IMG/VR virus record: IMGVR_UViG_3300025030_000259
Span: 1-38,662 of that record
Direction: 5' to 3' (one strand)
Source: a virus
Length of the DNA: 38,662 nt
Positions 15,946 through 22,568 of this stretch are shown here, one piece after another. Numbering within the stretch: position 1 is the stretch's first letter; each line of letters opens with the position of its first letter. The position numbers were made by a program, and so were the translations under genes. Below the pieces are notes generated by a model, which was given only the letters and a program-made list of their open reading frames with translations, did no database searches and was not told the DNA's origin.

Positions 15946-16035
15946 CTACCTATCCTTTCCCGCGCACTGGTTGCACTTCTCACAATCATAATCATTAGCC
16001 ACAAAACCACCTATCTGCTTGCAGTATTTCGCCAT
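15946..16035 (-). CDS. Tiny Cys-rich protein (29 aa)
   Basis: The ATG at 16035 is preceded by AAGGAG at ideal distance, while longer in-frame starts reach into the endolysin gene and have no site. The product starts MAKYCKQIGGF and ends with CEKCNQCAGKDR. Its four Cys residues (C5, C18, C21, C24) could bind zinc. It abuts the next small membrane gene. Function unknown. Confidence 0.55.
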   Translation of the reverse strand: MAKYCKQIGGFVANDYDCEKCNQCAGKDR

Positions 16036-16099
16036 GTCCAGCTCCTTAAAATAAAGGTATAGCAGCCAGTTCTGGTGGTCGATCAGAGAGGCCAGATAT

Positions 16100-16519
16100 T
16101 CAAGCGACTTCAATTTTCCCATCCAGCCAGAGTGCTTGCTGCACCTTCCAGTTCGGATCTTCGTAGTGGGGTGAGTCAGGGATACTTTTGAAGTCGTACC
16201 CGCAGCGCAATCCCAGTTGCTCACCTATCCTATGCATGGCGTTCCAAACGTCGTCCGGGGCTTTCCACCATAAGGCTCCGTCCTCTTTTTTCGGGCATAG
16301 GTCGGCAGCAAGACCAAAGTTGTGAGGTGATTGACCGCCCTTGGCTTTGGTAACGATACTACCGGGCTTGGTGCGACCTTGAGCGTAAATCTTGTCTTGC
16401 TCGGCAATGGTGCGCCTCCCGGACGTGACGACCGTGCGGATGCCCATAATAAGTAACTGAGCCTGGAGCTGGATAATCTTAACCTTGAAGTCCGGCTCTA
16501 GCGTGTCGATAGCTCTCAT
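16100..16519 (-). CDS. Endolysin, M15 family peptidase
   Basis: I start at the ATG at 16519, which overlaps the upstream holin-like gene by ATGA; a longer frame from 16576 lies wholly inside that gene. The 139-residue enzyme has the M15 zinc peptidase motifs SPHNFGLAADL (His66, Asp73) and DSPHYED (His118), plus TSGRRTIAEQDKIYAQGRT near the N-terminus. M15C enzymes cleave peptide bonds in peptidoglycan (L-alanyl-D-glutamate in phage T5), releasing progeny. There is no signal peptide, so export through a holin is expected. The family is sure; the exact bond cut is inferred. Confidence 0.9.
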   Translation of the reverse strand: MRAIDTLEPDFKVKIIQLQAQLLIMGIRTVVTSGRRTIAEQDKIYAQGRTKPGSIVTKAKGGQSPHNFGLAADLCPKKEDGALWWKAPDDVWNAMHRIGEQLGLRCGYDFKSIPDSPHYEDPNWKVQQALWLDGKIEVA

Positions 16520-16863
16520 TTCCCCGCCTTCCCAGCAGACTGTGCTGCCTCGATAATGCCGTGCTTGATGGCCCACGCGATGACAGTCACCAAACCTGCC
16601 CCAATCGCCGCCAGAAACGCATACCCAACCGCCAGTATCCCACCATTGATGGTCTTGATGGTTCGTTTCAACAGGGCGATCTCAGCAGGTTCAAAGCCCA
16701 TAGCGCACGACTTGTGGCTGACTGCCTGCACGACCTTGGCGATGATTAGAATATCGTCGCGGGTTAGCGCATTACGCCGTTTTTCCCCACCCTCTGGTGT
16801 ATCGGCAAGTTCGTCCATGATGTCTTGCAGCTCTGTGAGGTCGATGTTGATTGGCTCGGTCAT
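16516..16863 (-). CDS. Holin-like membrane protein
   Basis: The 115-residue protein has a soluble acidic N-terminus (LTELQDIMDELADTPEGG). It has a single strong C-terminal hydrophobic segment (ILAVGYAFLAAIGAGLVTVI, about residues 77-96) and a small Lys-rich tail. It overlaps the endolysin start by 4 bases. These features fit a one-helix holin or similar lysis-control protein that lets the endolysin reach the cell wall. Start codon ATG at 16863 follows AGGCC, a weak site. Confidence 0.75.
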   Translation of the reverse strand: MTEPINIDLTELQDIMDELADTPEGGEKRRNALTRDDILIIAKVVQAVSHKSCAMGFEPAEIALLKRTIKTINGGILAVGYAFLAAIGAGLVTVIAWAIKHGIIEAAQSAGKAGK

Positions 16864-16873
16864 GTGGCCTCCA

Positions 16874-17122
16874 TTATAAAATAGCGTCGCCGCCCTCGTC
16901 GGGCTGGATTGACTCTTTCGTATGGTTCTTGTCCCAAAAGAAAAGTTTGTCGATTATCGCCGCCCAAAATCGTTCCAAATCATCCCGGCGCTTGCCTACT
17001 CTTGATGAAATATACTCGTCGCCATCACCTAGGCAGATGGCGTTTATCAAGCAATCCAGACCGAGCAGGGTGTGTTTTAGACCTTTGCCAAGATTACGAA
17101 AGTACAATCGTAGGAAGTTCAA
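16874..17122 (-). CDS. Conserved phage lysis-region protein (82 aa)
   Basis: A hydrophobic N-terminus (LGLDCLINAICLGDGDEY) is followed by ISSRVGKRRDDLERFW, then IIDKLFFWDKNHTKES and an acidic end. From memory, this layout of a short amphipathic segment, a Gly-Asp-x-Asp-Glu-x-Ile-Ser-x-Arg core and a C-terminal Trp-x-x-His-Cys/Thr part matches a family next to endolysins in many tailed phages, with unknown function. The start is TTG at 17122, with AGAGGAG 7 bases upstream, overlapping the upstream gene by 29 bases. Confidence 0.7.
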   Translation of the reverse strand: MNFLRLYFRNLGKGLKHTLLGLDCLINAICLGDGDEYISSRVGKRRDDLERFWAAIIDKLFFWDKNHTKESIQPDEGGDAIL

Positions 17123-17543
17123 GGATCAACTCCTCTGGTGTTGGAATCCCACGTAATCCATTCTTACACTCGTTCAATATTGTGTAGCAGGTTCGCCAAC
17201 AGCCGTCTCGCCACTCACAATAAGCCAAACCCTCAGCCTGAAATATAGGATCAGTTGAGTTGACGTAGGAACAGGCTGAAAGGATGCCGTCATACAGTCT
17301 GAGCCGCGCGCCATCGTCCAAATGGCTCTGGACGGCGGATTGTAGCATGGAGATGGTTTCCTGTTCGGTCGGGATGTGCGGTTCCGGCTCTGGCGGCGCA
17401 ACGAGCGTGATGCCATCCCAAATGTATGCGGGGTTGGCTTCGTGGATGGCCCGCACTTCCTGAGATACTTCGATATACCCAATGGTCGGCTCGTTGCTCC
17501 AACCGTTAGGTTTGTTATTTTTATCTAACCCCATGAACCACAT
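17094..17543 (-). CDS. Tail-fibre-associated protein (assembly/chaperone-like, 149 aa)
   Basis: The N-terminal part (MWFMGLDKNNKPNGWSNEP...) with a Pro/Glu-rich hinge (APPEPEPHIPTEQE) is followed by a helical C-terminal domain containing LYDGILSACSYVNSTDPIF, LAYCEWRDGCWRTCYTILNE and PTPEELILELPTI. This C-terminal pattern is common in small phage proteins encoded just after tail fibres, often described as assembly or adaptor proteins. It follows the LamG-like fibre gene and has an AGGAGC site. The chaperone role is inferred, not shown. Confidence 0.7.
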   Translation of the reverse strand: MWFMGLDKNNKPNGWSNEPTIGYIEVSQEVRAIHEANPAYIWDGITLVAPPEPEPHIPTEQETISMLQSAVQSHLDDGARLRLYDGILSACSYVNSTDPIFQAEGLAYCEWRDGCWRTCYTILNECKNGLRGIPTPEELILELPTIVLS

Positions 17544-17545
17544 AG

Positions 17546-18181
17546 TTAGCTCCTGTTTAGAGGGTGCTTCCCTTTGGATAATCTATTTACATCAGATGCC
17601 TCAAAAGCCTTGTTAAAGACCATAGCCTCGTCCATATAACCTTTAAACGGATAACTGTTACTTGTCGCCAATCCAAGTCTTACACCACTTATATTGCCCC
17701 CGACATTTTTATTGTCGTTAATATGCCCGTCGAGTATACCGTTAAAATAACCGTATATCTGGTTTGATTTACGCATGAAAGCCAAGTGTTGTATTGATGA
17801 TGTTGAACATACTGTTGCACACTGCTTTGTTGCATAAACTGACCCATCATACAAAACACAATAAAGTTTACCTTGATATAAAACCACTTCTATTAAGGCG
17901 TTGGTATCTGTTCTTAGTTCAAAAAGCATCATATAGTCGGTGATGTTAATTGGTTTACAGAACATACATATAGTGAAATCGTTATTTCCCATAATTGATG
18001 AAAAGGTGTTGGGTAGAGTCAGATAAGAGGCTGAACCGCCAACAAAGAAATTATACCCTCCACCTATAACACCTGTTGCTGATGTTATATTCGTAGCCGT
18101 GGCATTACGTCCATTGCCAGAACTATCAGACGCAGATGATTGCATCCTATACCAAGCCAATAAATTAGGATGGCCTATCAT
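17546..18181 (-). CDS. LamG/concanavalin-A-like lectin-domain tail adhesin
   Basis: The whole 211-residue protein looks like one LamG-like jelly roll: LLAWYRMQSSASDSSGNGRN at the start, FTICMFCKPINITDYMMLFE in the middle, QHLAFMRKSNQIYGYFNGIL, and the closing FKGYMDEAMVFNKAFEASDV, a signature of LamG domains. Such domains bind carbohydrates and occur on fibre tips. It overlaps the long tail fibre gene by ATGA and is AT-richer than its neighbours, which suggests exchange of the receptor-binding module. Confidence 0.82.
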   Translation of the reverse strand: MIGHPNLLAWYRMQSSASDSSGNGRNATATNITSATGVIGGGYNFFVGGSASYLTLPNTFSSIMGNNDFTICMFCKPINITDYMMLFELRTDTNALIEVVLYQGKLYCVLYDGSVYATKQCATVCSTSSIQHLAFMRKSNQIYGYFNGILDGHINDNKNVGGNISGVRLGLATSNSYPFKGYMDEAMVFNKAFEASDVNRLSKGKHPLNRS

Positions 18182-19716
18182 GCTTTCACATCATAACGGG
18201 CATCAATGGTTTCCCACCGCGCTCCGTTCCATTCAAAGGTAAATACGTCAAGAGTGTTTGCCCCACTGTTGGGTAAGGCATCGCCAGAAGACATAAGCCC
18301 ACCAGAACTAATTACATTGGCATCCGTACCTTTCAGAGTAATCACCCGCGCCGTTGCCCCTTGCAGGATAGCCACTACCTGTTTGCATACGTTGGTTGTC
18401 GGGGTAGGGTTAACCAGGGTCATGGCGACTGCGGCAGTTCCTGTGGTGACTGTGGTATAGGTTACATAGGCGTTGGCAACGGGTGTTACAGCGAAATCAA
18501 CCGATTGGACACCGAGGGCCTGAATAGAGCTGAGTGTCAGCAGGTTCAAATCATCTACGGCTTGCGCGACCTTTTGAATAGTATTGTCGGTAGCCGCCAG
18601 ATTCCCATCAAACCCAGAAGCATCTATACCTGTACCGAAATCGCTACCACCAATGTCAATCTGCCAGCCCTTGGTGGCGTCACAATACAGGAAGGACACT
18701 CGCGCATTAGCGATATCAATTACCAGGTCTTCAGCTACCCCATTTATCAAAGAACCGTTGCGCCCGATTGTTAAAGGGTTGGTAGCAAACGTCCCGTCAA
18801 AATCCCAAATCTCACAGTACATACCCGCTGTTGGTGTTGCTGGTAGAGTGGCGGTAAACGCTCCGGCTGTGGTGTTGCAAGGGTAGAGTGTACCGTCAGC
18901 CATGTTGAAGTTCGCGGTTTGAGTTTCCTCGATGGTTAGACCACCGCCTGAAGGAGTCTCCCATGACAACGCCCCTGCGGTCGCCCCTGCCGTGAGAACT
19001 TTGCCGCTATTAGTCGTTGACGTAGCTGGAACGTGTTGATTGCCGTCCTCGGTTGGGTGGGTGTAGTTGTTGTACAACGTGTCGAAATATGTTTTCAGGG
19101 TGGCCTTGATATTGGCCCAAGAAAGTTTTTTAAGGACGTTTGCAGCGCCGCTATCCATCAAACCTACAAAATCAGCATCAACTGGTGTGGCTTTGGCTGT
19201 CGCATCATTGATCAGAGTGCCGACTGTGGTTGTTGTTTCGGCTGGTGCGGCATTGAGAGCGGCGGCGTCAAAGCCTGTGATATCGCCCGGAGTAGTTCCG
19301 TGAGGGTTACCTGTTGTCTGAGAGTGATCGTAAGCGGTTTTGCCTCTATCGCCGCGATAGGCGGTGGTGGAGGTTTCGCCTAAAGCTATGAGAGATGGCA
19401 GTTGGCTGGATGGTACAAACCCCCCAACCAGATCCGCTTTATTGTCCAGCCCGTGTACGTCGGTCAGTGCGGCATGGGTGGCAATCGCCCCGGATGGTTC
19501 ATAAGTCCCAGCGTGGTTATGTGTCGTAGCCGACTTGGCATCCAGAGCATTCTTGAGGTCGGTCTGGTCAGCCAGTGTCCCGGCAATGCCGCCCCAAATT
19601 GCCTCTCCACTACCACCTGTCGCCACCGGTATCCGGGCGATGATAGTCTGTGGTGTCGTCTGAGTGATTTCGACGGTGGGCTGTCTCTGCTGTATGATTA
19701 TGGCTGGTGTGGTCAT
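18178..19716 (-). CDS. Tail fibre protein
   Basis: The 512-residue protein has a phage-fibre layout. A short N-terminal part (PTVEITQTTPQTIIARIPVA) probably attaches to the virion. It is followed by repeats of short Thr/Gly/His motifs (SATTHNHAGTYEPSGAIATH, YDHSQTTGNPHGTTPGD) typical of trimeric fibre shafts, then beta-strand domains with VPATSTTNSGKVLTAGATAG and a C-terminal VFTFEWNGARWETIDARYD. It would carry host recognition together with the LamG adhesin encoded next. The ATG overlaps the upstream stop. Confidence 0.85.
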   Translation of the reverse strand: MTTPAIIIQQRQPTVEITQTTPQTIIARIPVATGGSGEAIWGGIAGTLADQTDLKNALDAKSATTHNHAGTYEPSGAIATHAALTDVHGLDNKADLVGGFVPSSQLPSLIALGETSTTAYRGDRGKTAYDHSQTTGNPHGTTPGDITGFDAAALNAAPAETTTTVGTLINDATAKATPVDADFVGLMDSGAANVLKKLSWANIKATLKTYFDTLYNNYTHPTEDGNQHVPATSTTNSGKVLTAGATAGALSWETPSGGGLTIEETQTANFNMADGTLYPCNTTAGAFTATLPATPTAGMYCEIWDFDGTFATNPLTIGRNGSLINGVAEDLVIDIANARVSFLYCDATKGWQIDIGGSDFGTGIDASGFDGNLAATDNTIQKVAQAVDDLNLLTLSSIQALGVQSVDFAVTPVANAYVTYTTVTTGTAAVAMTLVNPTPTTNVCKQVVAILQGATARVITLKGTDANVISSGGLMSSGDALPNSGANTLDVFTFEWNGARWETIDARYDVKA

Positions 19717-20372
19717 GCCGCCACCTCAATAATAAACCCCTGGCCGGTCACGATCTGCGCCGAGGCGTTGGTGATCTGCATCTTAGCCAGATACCGTCCA
19801 GCCGTTAGAGCCGAGAGGTCGATGGTGTATGTACCAGCCGAAACGGAGGCTATGGCGATTGGGTAGTTGGTTGTCATATCATCTGCGTCAGTCACGTCCA
19901 GCGAGAGAGTGTAACCAATGATGTTGAGAACAGACCCGTCCTCGTTGGTCAGGACACCAGCTACCGGCAGGGTGTTGCCAGCGGTGAGTAGCAGAGGTGT
20001 AGAATAGGCGTTGGCGTTCAGCGGAAGCCCGCCGAGCTTGAAGTCGATCCACTGCATGTCGGACACGAGGTTGGACGGCAACGAGGCAGTGAATGGTGTA
20101 ACGCCTGCTACATTCACCTCGCACAGATAGAACGTAGCCTTGTCGCCTCGGTCGTTGGGCCACAGGTCAACCGAGAACTCGCCCTGAGCGTTGGTGGTGG
20201 CAACCTCTTTAACCGGCACGACACGCTCCCCGGTCAGCACATCCCACGCATCGGTCGGCGCCTTGTTGGCGTTGACCAGAGTAAACGTGATCTTCTTGCC
20301 AGCCAGCACAGTCCCGTCAGGACCGACCAGTGCATCTCCAGTATTGGTTACAGTACGAGTGGTGAGTGCCAT
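19713..20372 (-). CDS. Tail-fibre-region structural protein (219 aa)
   Basis: Two beta domains are visible. The first (residues 1-115: LAGKKITFTLVNANKAPTDA, TNAQGEFSVDLWPNDRGDKA) resembles a transthyretin/carboxypeptidase-regulatory-like fold. The second (TLPVAGVLTNEDGSVLNIIG to VTGQGFIIEV) resembles an Ig-like baseplate-upper-neck domain of the kind found in fibre attachment proteins. It is the first gene of the fibre cluster. The start has an AGGAG site preceded by a hairpin shared with the major capsid leader. Confidence 0.75.
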   Translation of the reverse strand: MALTTRTVTNTGDALVGPDGTVLAGKKITFTLVNANKAPTDAWDVLTGERVVPVKEVATTNAQGEFSVDLWPNDRGDKATFYLCEVNVAGVTPFTASLPSNLVSDMQWIDFKLGGLPLNANAYSTPLLLTAGNTLPVAGVLTNEDGSVLNIIGYTLSLDVTDADDMTTNYPIAIASVSAGTYTIDLSALTAGRYLAKMQITNASAQIVTGQGFIIEVAA

Positions 20373-20378
20373 CTAAGA

Positions 20379-20401
20379 CTCCTGGCCGGTGGTTATCCGG
20401 C
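20379..20401 (-). promoter_or_regulatory. Hairpin plus Shine-Dalgarno leader (repeat copy 2)
   Basis: Same element as at 10126-10148 with one base changed in the loop: GCCGG-ATAACCA-CCGGC followed by CAGGAG on the minus strand, 6 bases before the ATG at 20372. Its conservation in front of two structural genes 10 kb apart suggests function at the RNA level. Confidence 0.55.
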
Positions 20402-20432
20402 GAAGGGGTTGGGATTTTTGGAGCGGGTGTGT

Positions 20433-20960
20433 CTACAAATTGATTTGAATCTGCACCATGTTAGCGTTCTGGTTAGCTGCGGCCTTCTCCTCTTTCGGCT
20501 CCAGACCACCCAGCTTGGCCACTGTCCTGAAGGTATCCATCTTAGTGGTGAAACCTAGATCGGGGTCGTGCAGCTTGGCGTCGATCTCACCCAGGAAGTC
20601 TTCAGCGATGCTGGCGCACAGGCGCTTGAAAGTCAGGCCGTTATCCCGCACCTCTTTGGCAGCCTCAGCCAGCGCACGCCGGAAGGCCAGCGTCATCGCC
20701 CACTGCTGATAGTCCTCGGCGGAAACACCATGTCTGAGCAGCACCTGCTCGTGTGTCTCCATACCCATCGCCAGATCAATCGGCAGGCGGGTCGGCCAGG
20801 GGGTCAAAGGGGGTGCGGTGGTAGTCGCAGGGAGGTTTGTGTCGTCGGAAAAAGGGTCGTAAATCTGACGGGTATCGTCGATGTAGGTCGCTCCGCCTAA
20901 AGCCAGTTCAGGCAGTGGGGCGAAGGGAAGATCCAGTATGTCGTACGCATGTGGGCTCAT
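20433..20960 (-). CDS. Putative terminase small subunit
   Basis: I prefer the ATG at 20960 (a GTG three codons upstream is possible). After a Pro/Thr-rich N-terminus, residues about 75-165 are helical with MTLAFRRALAEAAKEVRDNG, LCASIAEDFLGEIDAKLHDP and MDTFRTVAKLGGLEPKEEKA. This matches small-terminase-like proteins of phages with N4-gp56-type capsids, which recognise DNA and load it on the large subunit. It is the first gene of the late leftward unit. The family assignment is by pattern; terL is 6 kb downstream. Confidence 0.65.
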   Translation of the reverse strand: MSPHAYDILDLPFAPLPELALGGATYIDDTRQIYDPFSDDTNLPATTTAPPLTPWPTRLPIDLAMGMETHEQVLLRHGVSAEDYQQWAMTLAFRRALAEAAKEVRDNGLTFKRLCASIAEDFLGEIDAKLHDPDLGFTTKMDTFRTVAKLGGLEPKEEKAAANQNANMVQIQINL

Positions 20961-20969
20961 GCGCTCCAC

Positions 20970-20997
20970 TGTGTAGCATAACTGTGTCGAAAGTCAA
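20970..20997 (-). promoter_or_regulatory. Probable promoter of the late leftward unit
   Basis: On the minus strand TTGACT (20992-20997), a 16-base spacer ending in TATGC, then TACACA (20970-20975). The TATGCTA segment resembles the extended -10 region (TATGTGCTA) of the promoters at 31269 and 38320. The predicted start of transcription falls within a few bases of the ATG at 20960. Confidence 0.5.
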
Positions 20998-21048
20998 GGG
21001 AAAAATGTGTAACTTTTTAACTTGGTGGTGTGTTAATTTAGTACATGG

Positions 21049-21061
21049 AAAGTTCTTTACA
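21049..21061. promoter_or_regulatory. Operator-like motif AAAGTTCTTTACA, copy 1
   Basis: Exact copy of the 13-base motif found also at 21390 and 31262 (and with TTGACA at 29079 and 38313). It lies between the HTH gene and the promoter of the late leftward unit. The following about 35 bases (GTGGTTTTT, GGAATTTT) are also similar to those after copy 2, so the two copies flank the HTH gene as imperfect direct repeats. Confidence 0.55.
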
Positions 21062-21099
21062 AGGTGGTTTTTAGGTGGTCAGGAATTTTTTAGGTGTCA

Positions 21100-21348
21100 T
21101 CAGTCATCGGGGCGGGCCTCGTTAGGTACGAGCTTACCTTTGAGTGCAGCGTCCACTCTTTTATTCAGACCTTTGAAGAACTCACGCTCGCGTTTCTGTG
21201 CGGCCTTGGCGTTATTGAGCGTGTGTGCTGGTGTCTTGCGCGTACCGTTGTCGTAGCCTTGTAGAGTAGGTGCTGGGAGGCCCAGCAGCATAGCAAAGTC
21301 GCGGACTGAGTAGTTCATTTCGAGGCGTATTCGGCGCATACAGTTCAT
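21100..21348 (-). CDS. HTH transcriptional regulator (XRE/Cro-like), probably leaderless
   Basis: I start at the ATG at 21348 because a strong promoter places the transcript start on that codon; an open frame continues upstream to 21465 but across the promoter. The 82-residue product has a helix-turn-helix, SVRDFAMLLGLPAPTLQGYD, followed by NGTRKTPAHTLNNAKAAQKR, and a basic tail. It is probably a repressor or activator of phage promoters. Repeated operator-like motifs flank it on both sides (21049, 21390), which suggests autoregulation and control of the late promoter. Confidence 0.8.
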   Translation of the reverse strand: MNCMRRIRLEMNYSVRDFAMLLGLPAPTLQGYDNGTRKTPAHTLNNAKAAQKREREFFKGLNKRVDAALKGKLVPNEARPDD

Positions 21349-21354
21349 AGCGTT

Positions 21355-21384
21355 TTTATAACAGGGCGTATGCGGAGATGTCAA
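21355..21384 (-). promoter_or_regulatory. Promoter of the HTH regulator
   Basis: Minus strand TTGACA (21379-21384), 18-base spacer, TATAAA (21355-21360). The hexamer ends only 6 bases before the ATG at 21348, so the mRNA would begin at the start codon, as for lambda cI from PRM. The 13-base operator-like motif lies immediately upstream of the -35 box. Confidence 0.8.
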
Positions 21385-21389
21385 GGAGA

Positions 21390-21402
21390 AAAGTTCTTTA
21401 CA
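21390..21402. promoter_or_regulatory. Operator-like motif AAAGTTCTTTACA, copy 2
   Basis: Exact copy of the motif at 21049. It sits 5 bases upstream of the -35 box of the HTH gene, a position suited to an activator or repressor site. Confidence 0.55.
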
Positions 21403-21417
21403 GTGGTTTTTTGTGAG

Positions 21418-21468
21418 TTGGAATTTTCTGAGGGTTGGAATTTTCTGAGGGTTGTGATTTTTCACAAC
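21418..21468. repeat. 17-bp tandem repeat and 18-bp palindrome upstream of the HTH gene
   Basis: TTGGAATTTTCTGAGGG occurs twice in tandem (21418-21434, 21435-21451). It is followed by a perfect inverted repeat GTTGTGA-TTTT-TCACAAC (21451-21468). These lie upstream of the regulator promoter and have the look of protein-binding sites. Confidence 0.65.
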
Positions 21469-21743
21469 AAAATTAAATAGTTAGGAACTTTACAACCTCT
21501 TTCTGTGAACTCCGTGTATTTCGCAACCCATGATAATGGGTTGGGAGTGGTGCGATCAGCACCCCCAACTGCTTTTCATAAAGTGAGCGTAGCGAATTTA
21601 CTTAATGCTGTAGATTGTATGCTGCACGAGAAGCGAAGCGCGTCGTGATTTGGTCGCCTGTTGACGTGAGCGGAGCGAGCGTGAACGTGGTAGGCGATTT
21701 ACCTAATCCCCGAACGAAGTGAGGGGCGCGAAAACACGGACAT
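21469..21743. other. Gene-free interval with several hairpins
   Basis: No credible gene is visible in this 275-base interval. Inverted repeats are seen at 21525-21542 (AACCCAT-GATA-ATGGGTT), 21540-21569 (nested GTTGGG/GGTGC stems), 21625-21647 (CACGA/TCGTG), 21655-21696 (CGCCT/AGGCG) and 21708-21726 (CCCC/GGGG). Loops of the later ones share GCGNAGCG or a variant. A similar hairpin occurs at 32668-32693. Confidence 0.6.
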
Positions 21744-21768
21744 AAAAAAGCCGGGTGGTTAGCCCGGC
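21744..21768 (-). terminator. Rho-independent terminator of the 21.8-24.9 kb operon
   Basis: On the minus strand GCCGGG-CTAACCA-CCCGGC is followed by TTTTTT. It lies 20 bases beyond the end of the last small reading frame of the leftward operon and insulates the HTH/late region. Confidence 0.9.
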
Positions 21769-21788
21769 CCTGGTTGATTTATTTTCTT

Positions 21789-21845
21789 TTATTGCTGTCT
21801 TAAAATCAGCATGATTACTGTGCCTAATGCTATTATCAAGATCAT
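21789..21845 (-). CDS. Candidate 18-residue hydrophobic peptide
   Basis: An ATG at 21845 overlaps the stop of the upstream gene (ATGA) and follows GGAAGG. The frame MILIIALGTVIMLILRQQ ends in TAA before the terminator. It would form one membrane helix. With no other evidence it may be fortuitous, but overlap, site and composition all fit a small membrane peptide. Confidence 0.4.
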   Translation of the reverse strand: MILIIALGTVIMLILRQQ

Positions 21846-22114
21846 CCTTCCACCTCACTAATTACCCGCTCAATGTGCTTAATGGTATCCGGCAAAGAAT
21901 AACTCTGAAACACAATCCCGCCGCCATATTGCTTATTGTGGAACTTGCGGCCATGGATCTGGTTCACGAGCTTGACTGTCCGAGCGTACCTCTCGCTTAA
22001 CGTCAAATTATAGTCCTTCCAGCTCTCCGGCTCGCATTGCAGGAAATGAAGCACATAACGCGGGTTTCCGTAGCTGTCCGAGTTTACTCGGGTGAAATCC
22101 TCTGGTTTGATCAT
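21842..22114 (-). CDS. Conserved phage protein of unknown function (90 aa)
   Basis: The pattern FTRVNSDSYGNPRYVLHFL, then a helical middle (ERYARTVKLVNQIHGRKFHN) and GGGIVFQSYSLPDTIKHIER, is one I recognise from small proteins in many phages and prophages without known function. It starts by ATGA overlap with the upstream gene and belongs to the leftward operon ended by the terminator at 21744. Confidence 0.8.
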   Translation of the reverse strand: MIKPEDFTRVNSDSYGNPRYVLHFLQCEPESWKDYNLTLSERYARTVKLVNQIHGRKFHNKQYGGGIVFQSYSLPDTIKHIERVISEVEG

Positions 22115-22299
22115 TTATAAAACCTCCAATATAAATCAGGGTTGCTGCTAACATTGTAAATCCACTGACCGCAGCGCACTAAAAGTGCATCTTCGCCATA
22201 ATAAATCTTTTTCATGCCTCTGATACTTCCGGCGATACTGAAGCTGGGGAAGTCTTTGAACCTGTAAGCATTGCAGGCCCTAGCCGTTACACATCTCAT
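22111..22299 (-). CDS. Hypothetical small phage protein (62 aa)
   Basis: The ATG at 22299 is preceded by AGGAGG. The protein (MRCVTARACNAYRFKDFPSF..., ending DLYWRFYK) has several aromatic residues and a central ALLVRCGQWIYNVSS. No family recognised. It overlaps the next gene by 4 bases. A shorter start at an internal Met (MKKIYYGED) exists but has no clear site. Confidence 0.65.
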   Translation of the reverse strand: MRCVTARACNAYRFKDFPSFSIAGSIRGMKKIYYGEDALLVRCGQWIYNVSSNPDLYWRFYK

Positions 22300-22344
22300 A
22301 GCCCTAAAACCTCCTATATTTATTTCTATGTTTTAAAACTTGTA

Positions 22345-22548
22345 CTATCTACCTGCAAAATTCTGCAAAATAACCACGTCTTTACCTACATAACCAATTG
22401 ACTTTTCATATCCAAGTCTTGGAAGGTCTTTAAGCAGTTCCAAATCATTACAGAGTCTGGTTGCTACCTGTTTAGATATGTATCGATATTTTGGGTAAAT
22501 CCTTTTATTATCGGCATGTAGTGATTTAATGGTTATTTTGCTAGACAT
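22345..22548 (-). CDS. Hypothetical small basic phage protein (67 aa)
   Basis: I chose the ATG at 22548 (MSSKITIKSLHADNKRIYPK) because AAGGAGG lies just upstream; a start ten codons earlier would overlap the next gene. It is basic, with YRYISKQVATRLCNDLELLK and a beta-like end (SIGYVGKDVVILQNFAGR). Function unknown; part of the leftward operon. Confidence 0.65.
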   Translation of the reverse strand: MSSKITIKSLHADNKRIYPKYRYISKQVATRLCNDLELLKDLPRLGYEKSIGYVGKDVVILQNFAGR

Positions 22549-22568
22549 GGTTTTATTTACCTCCTTGT

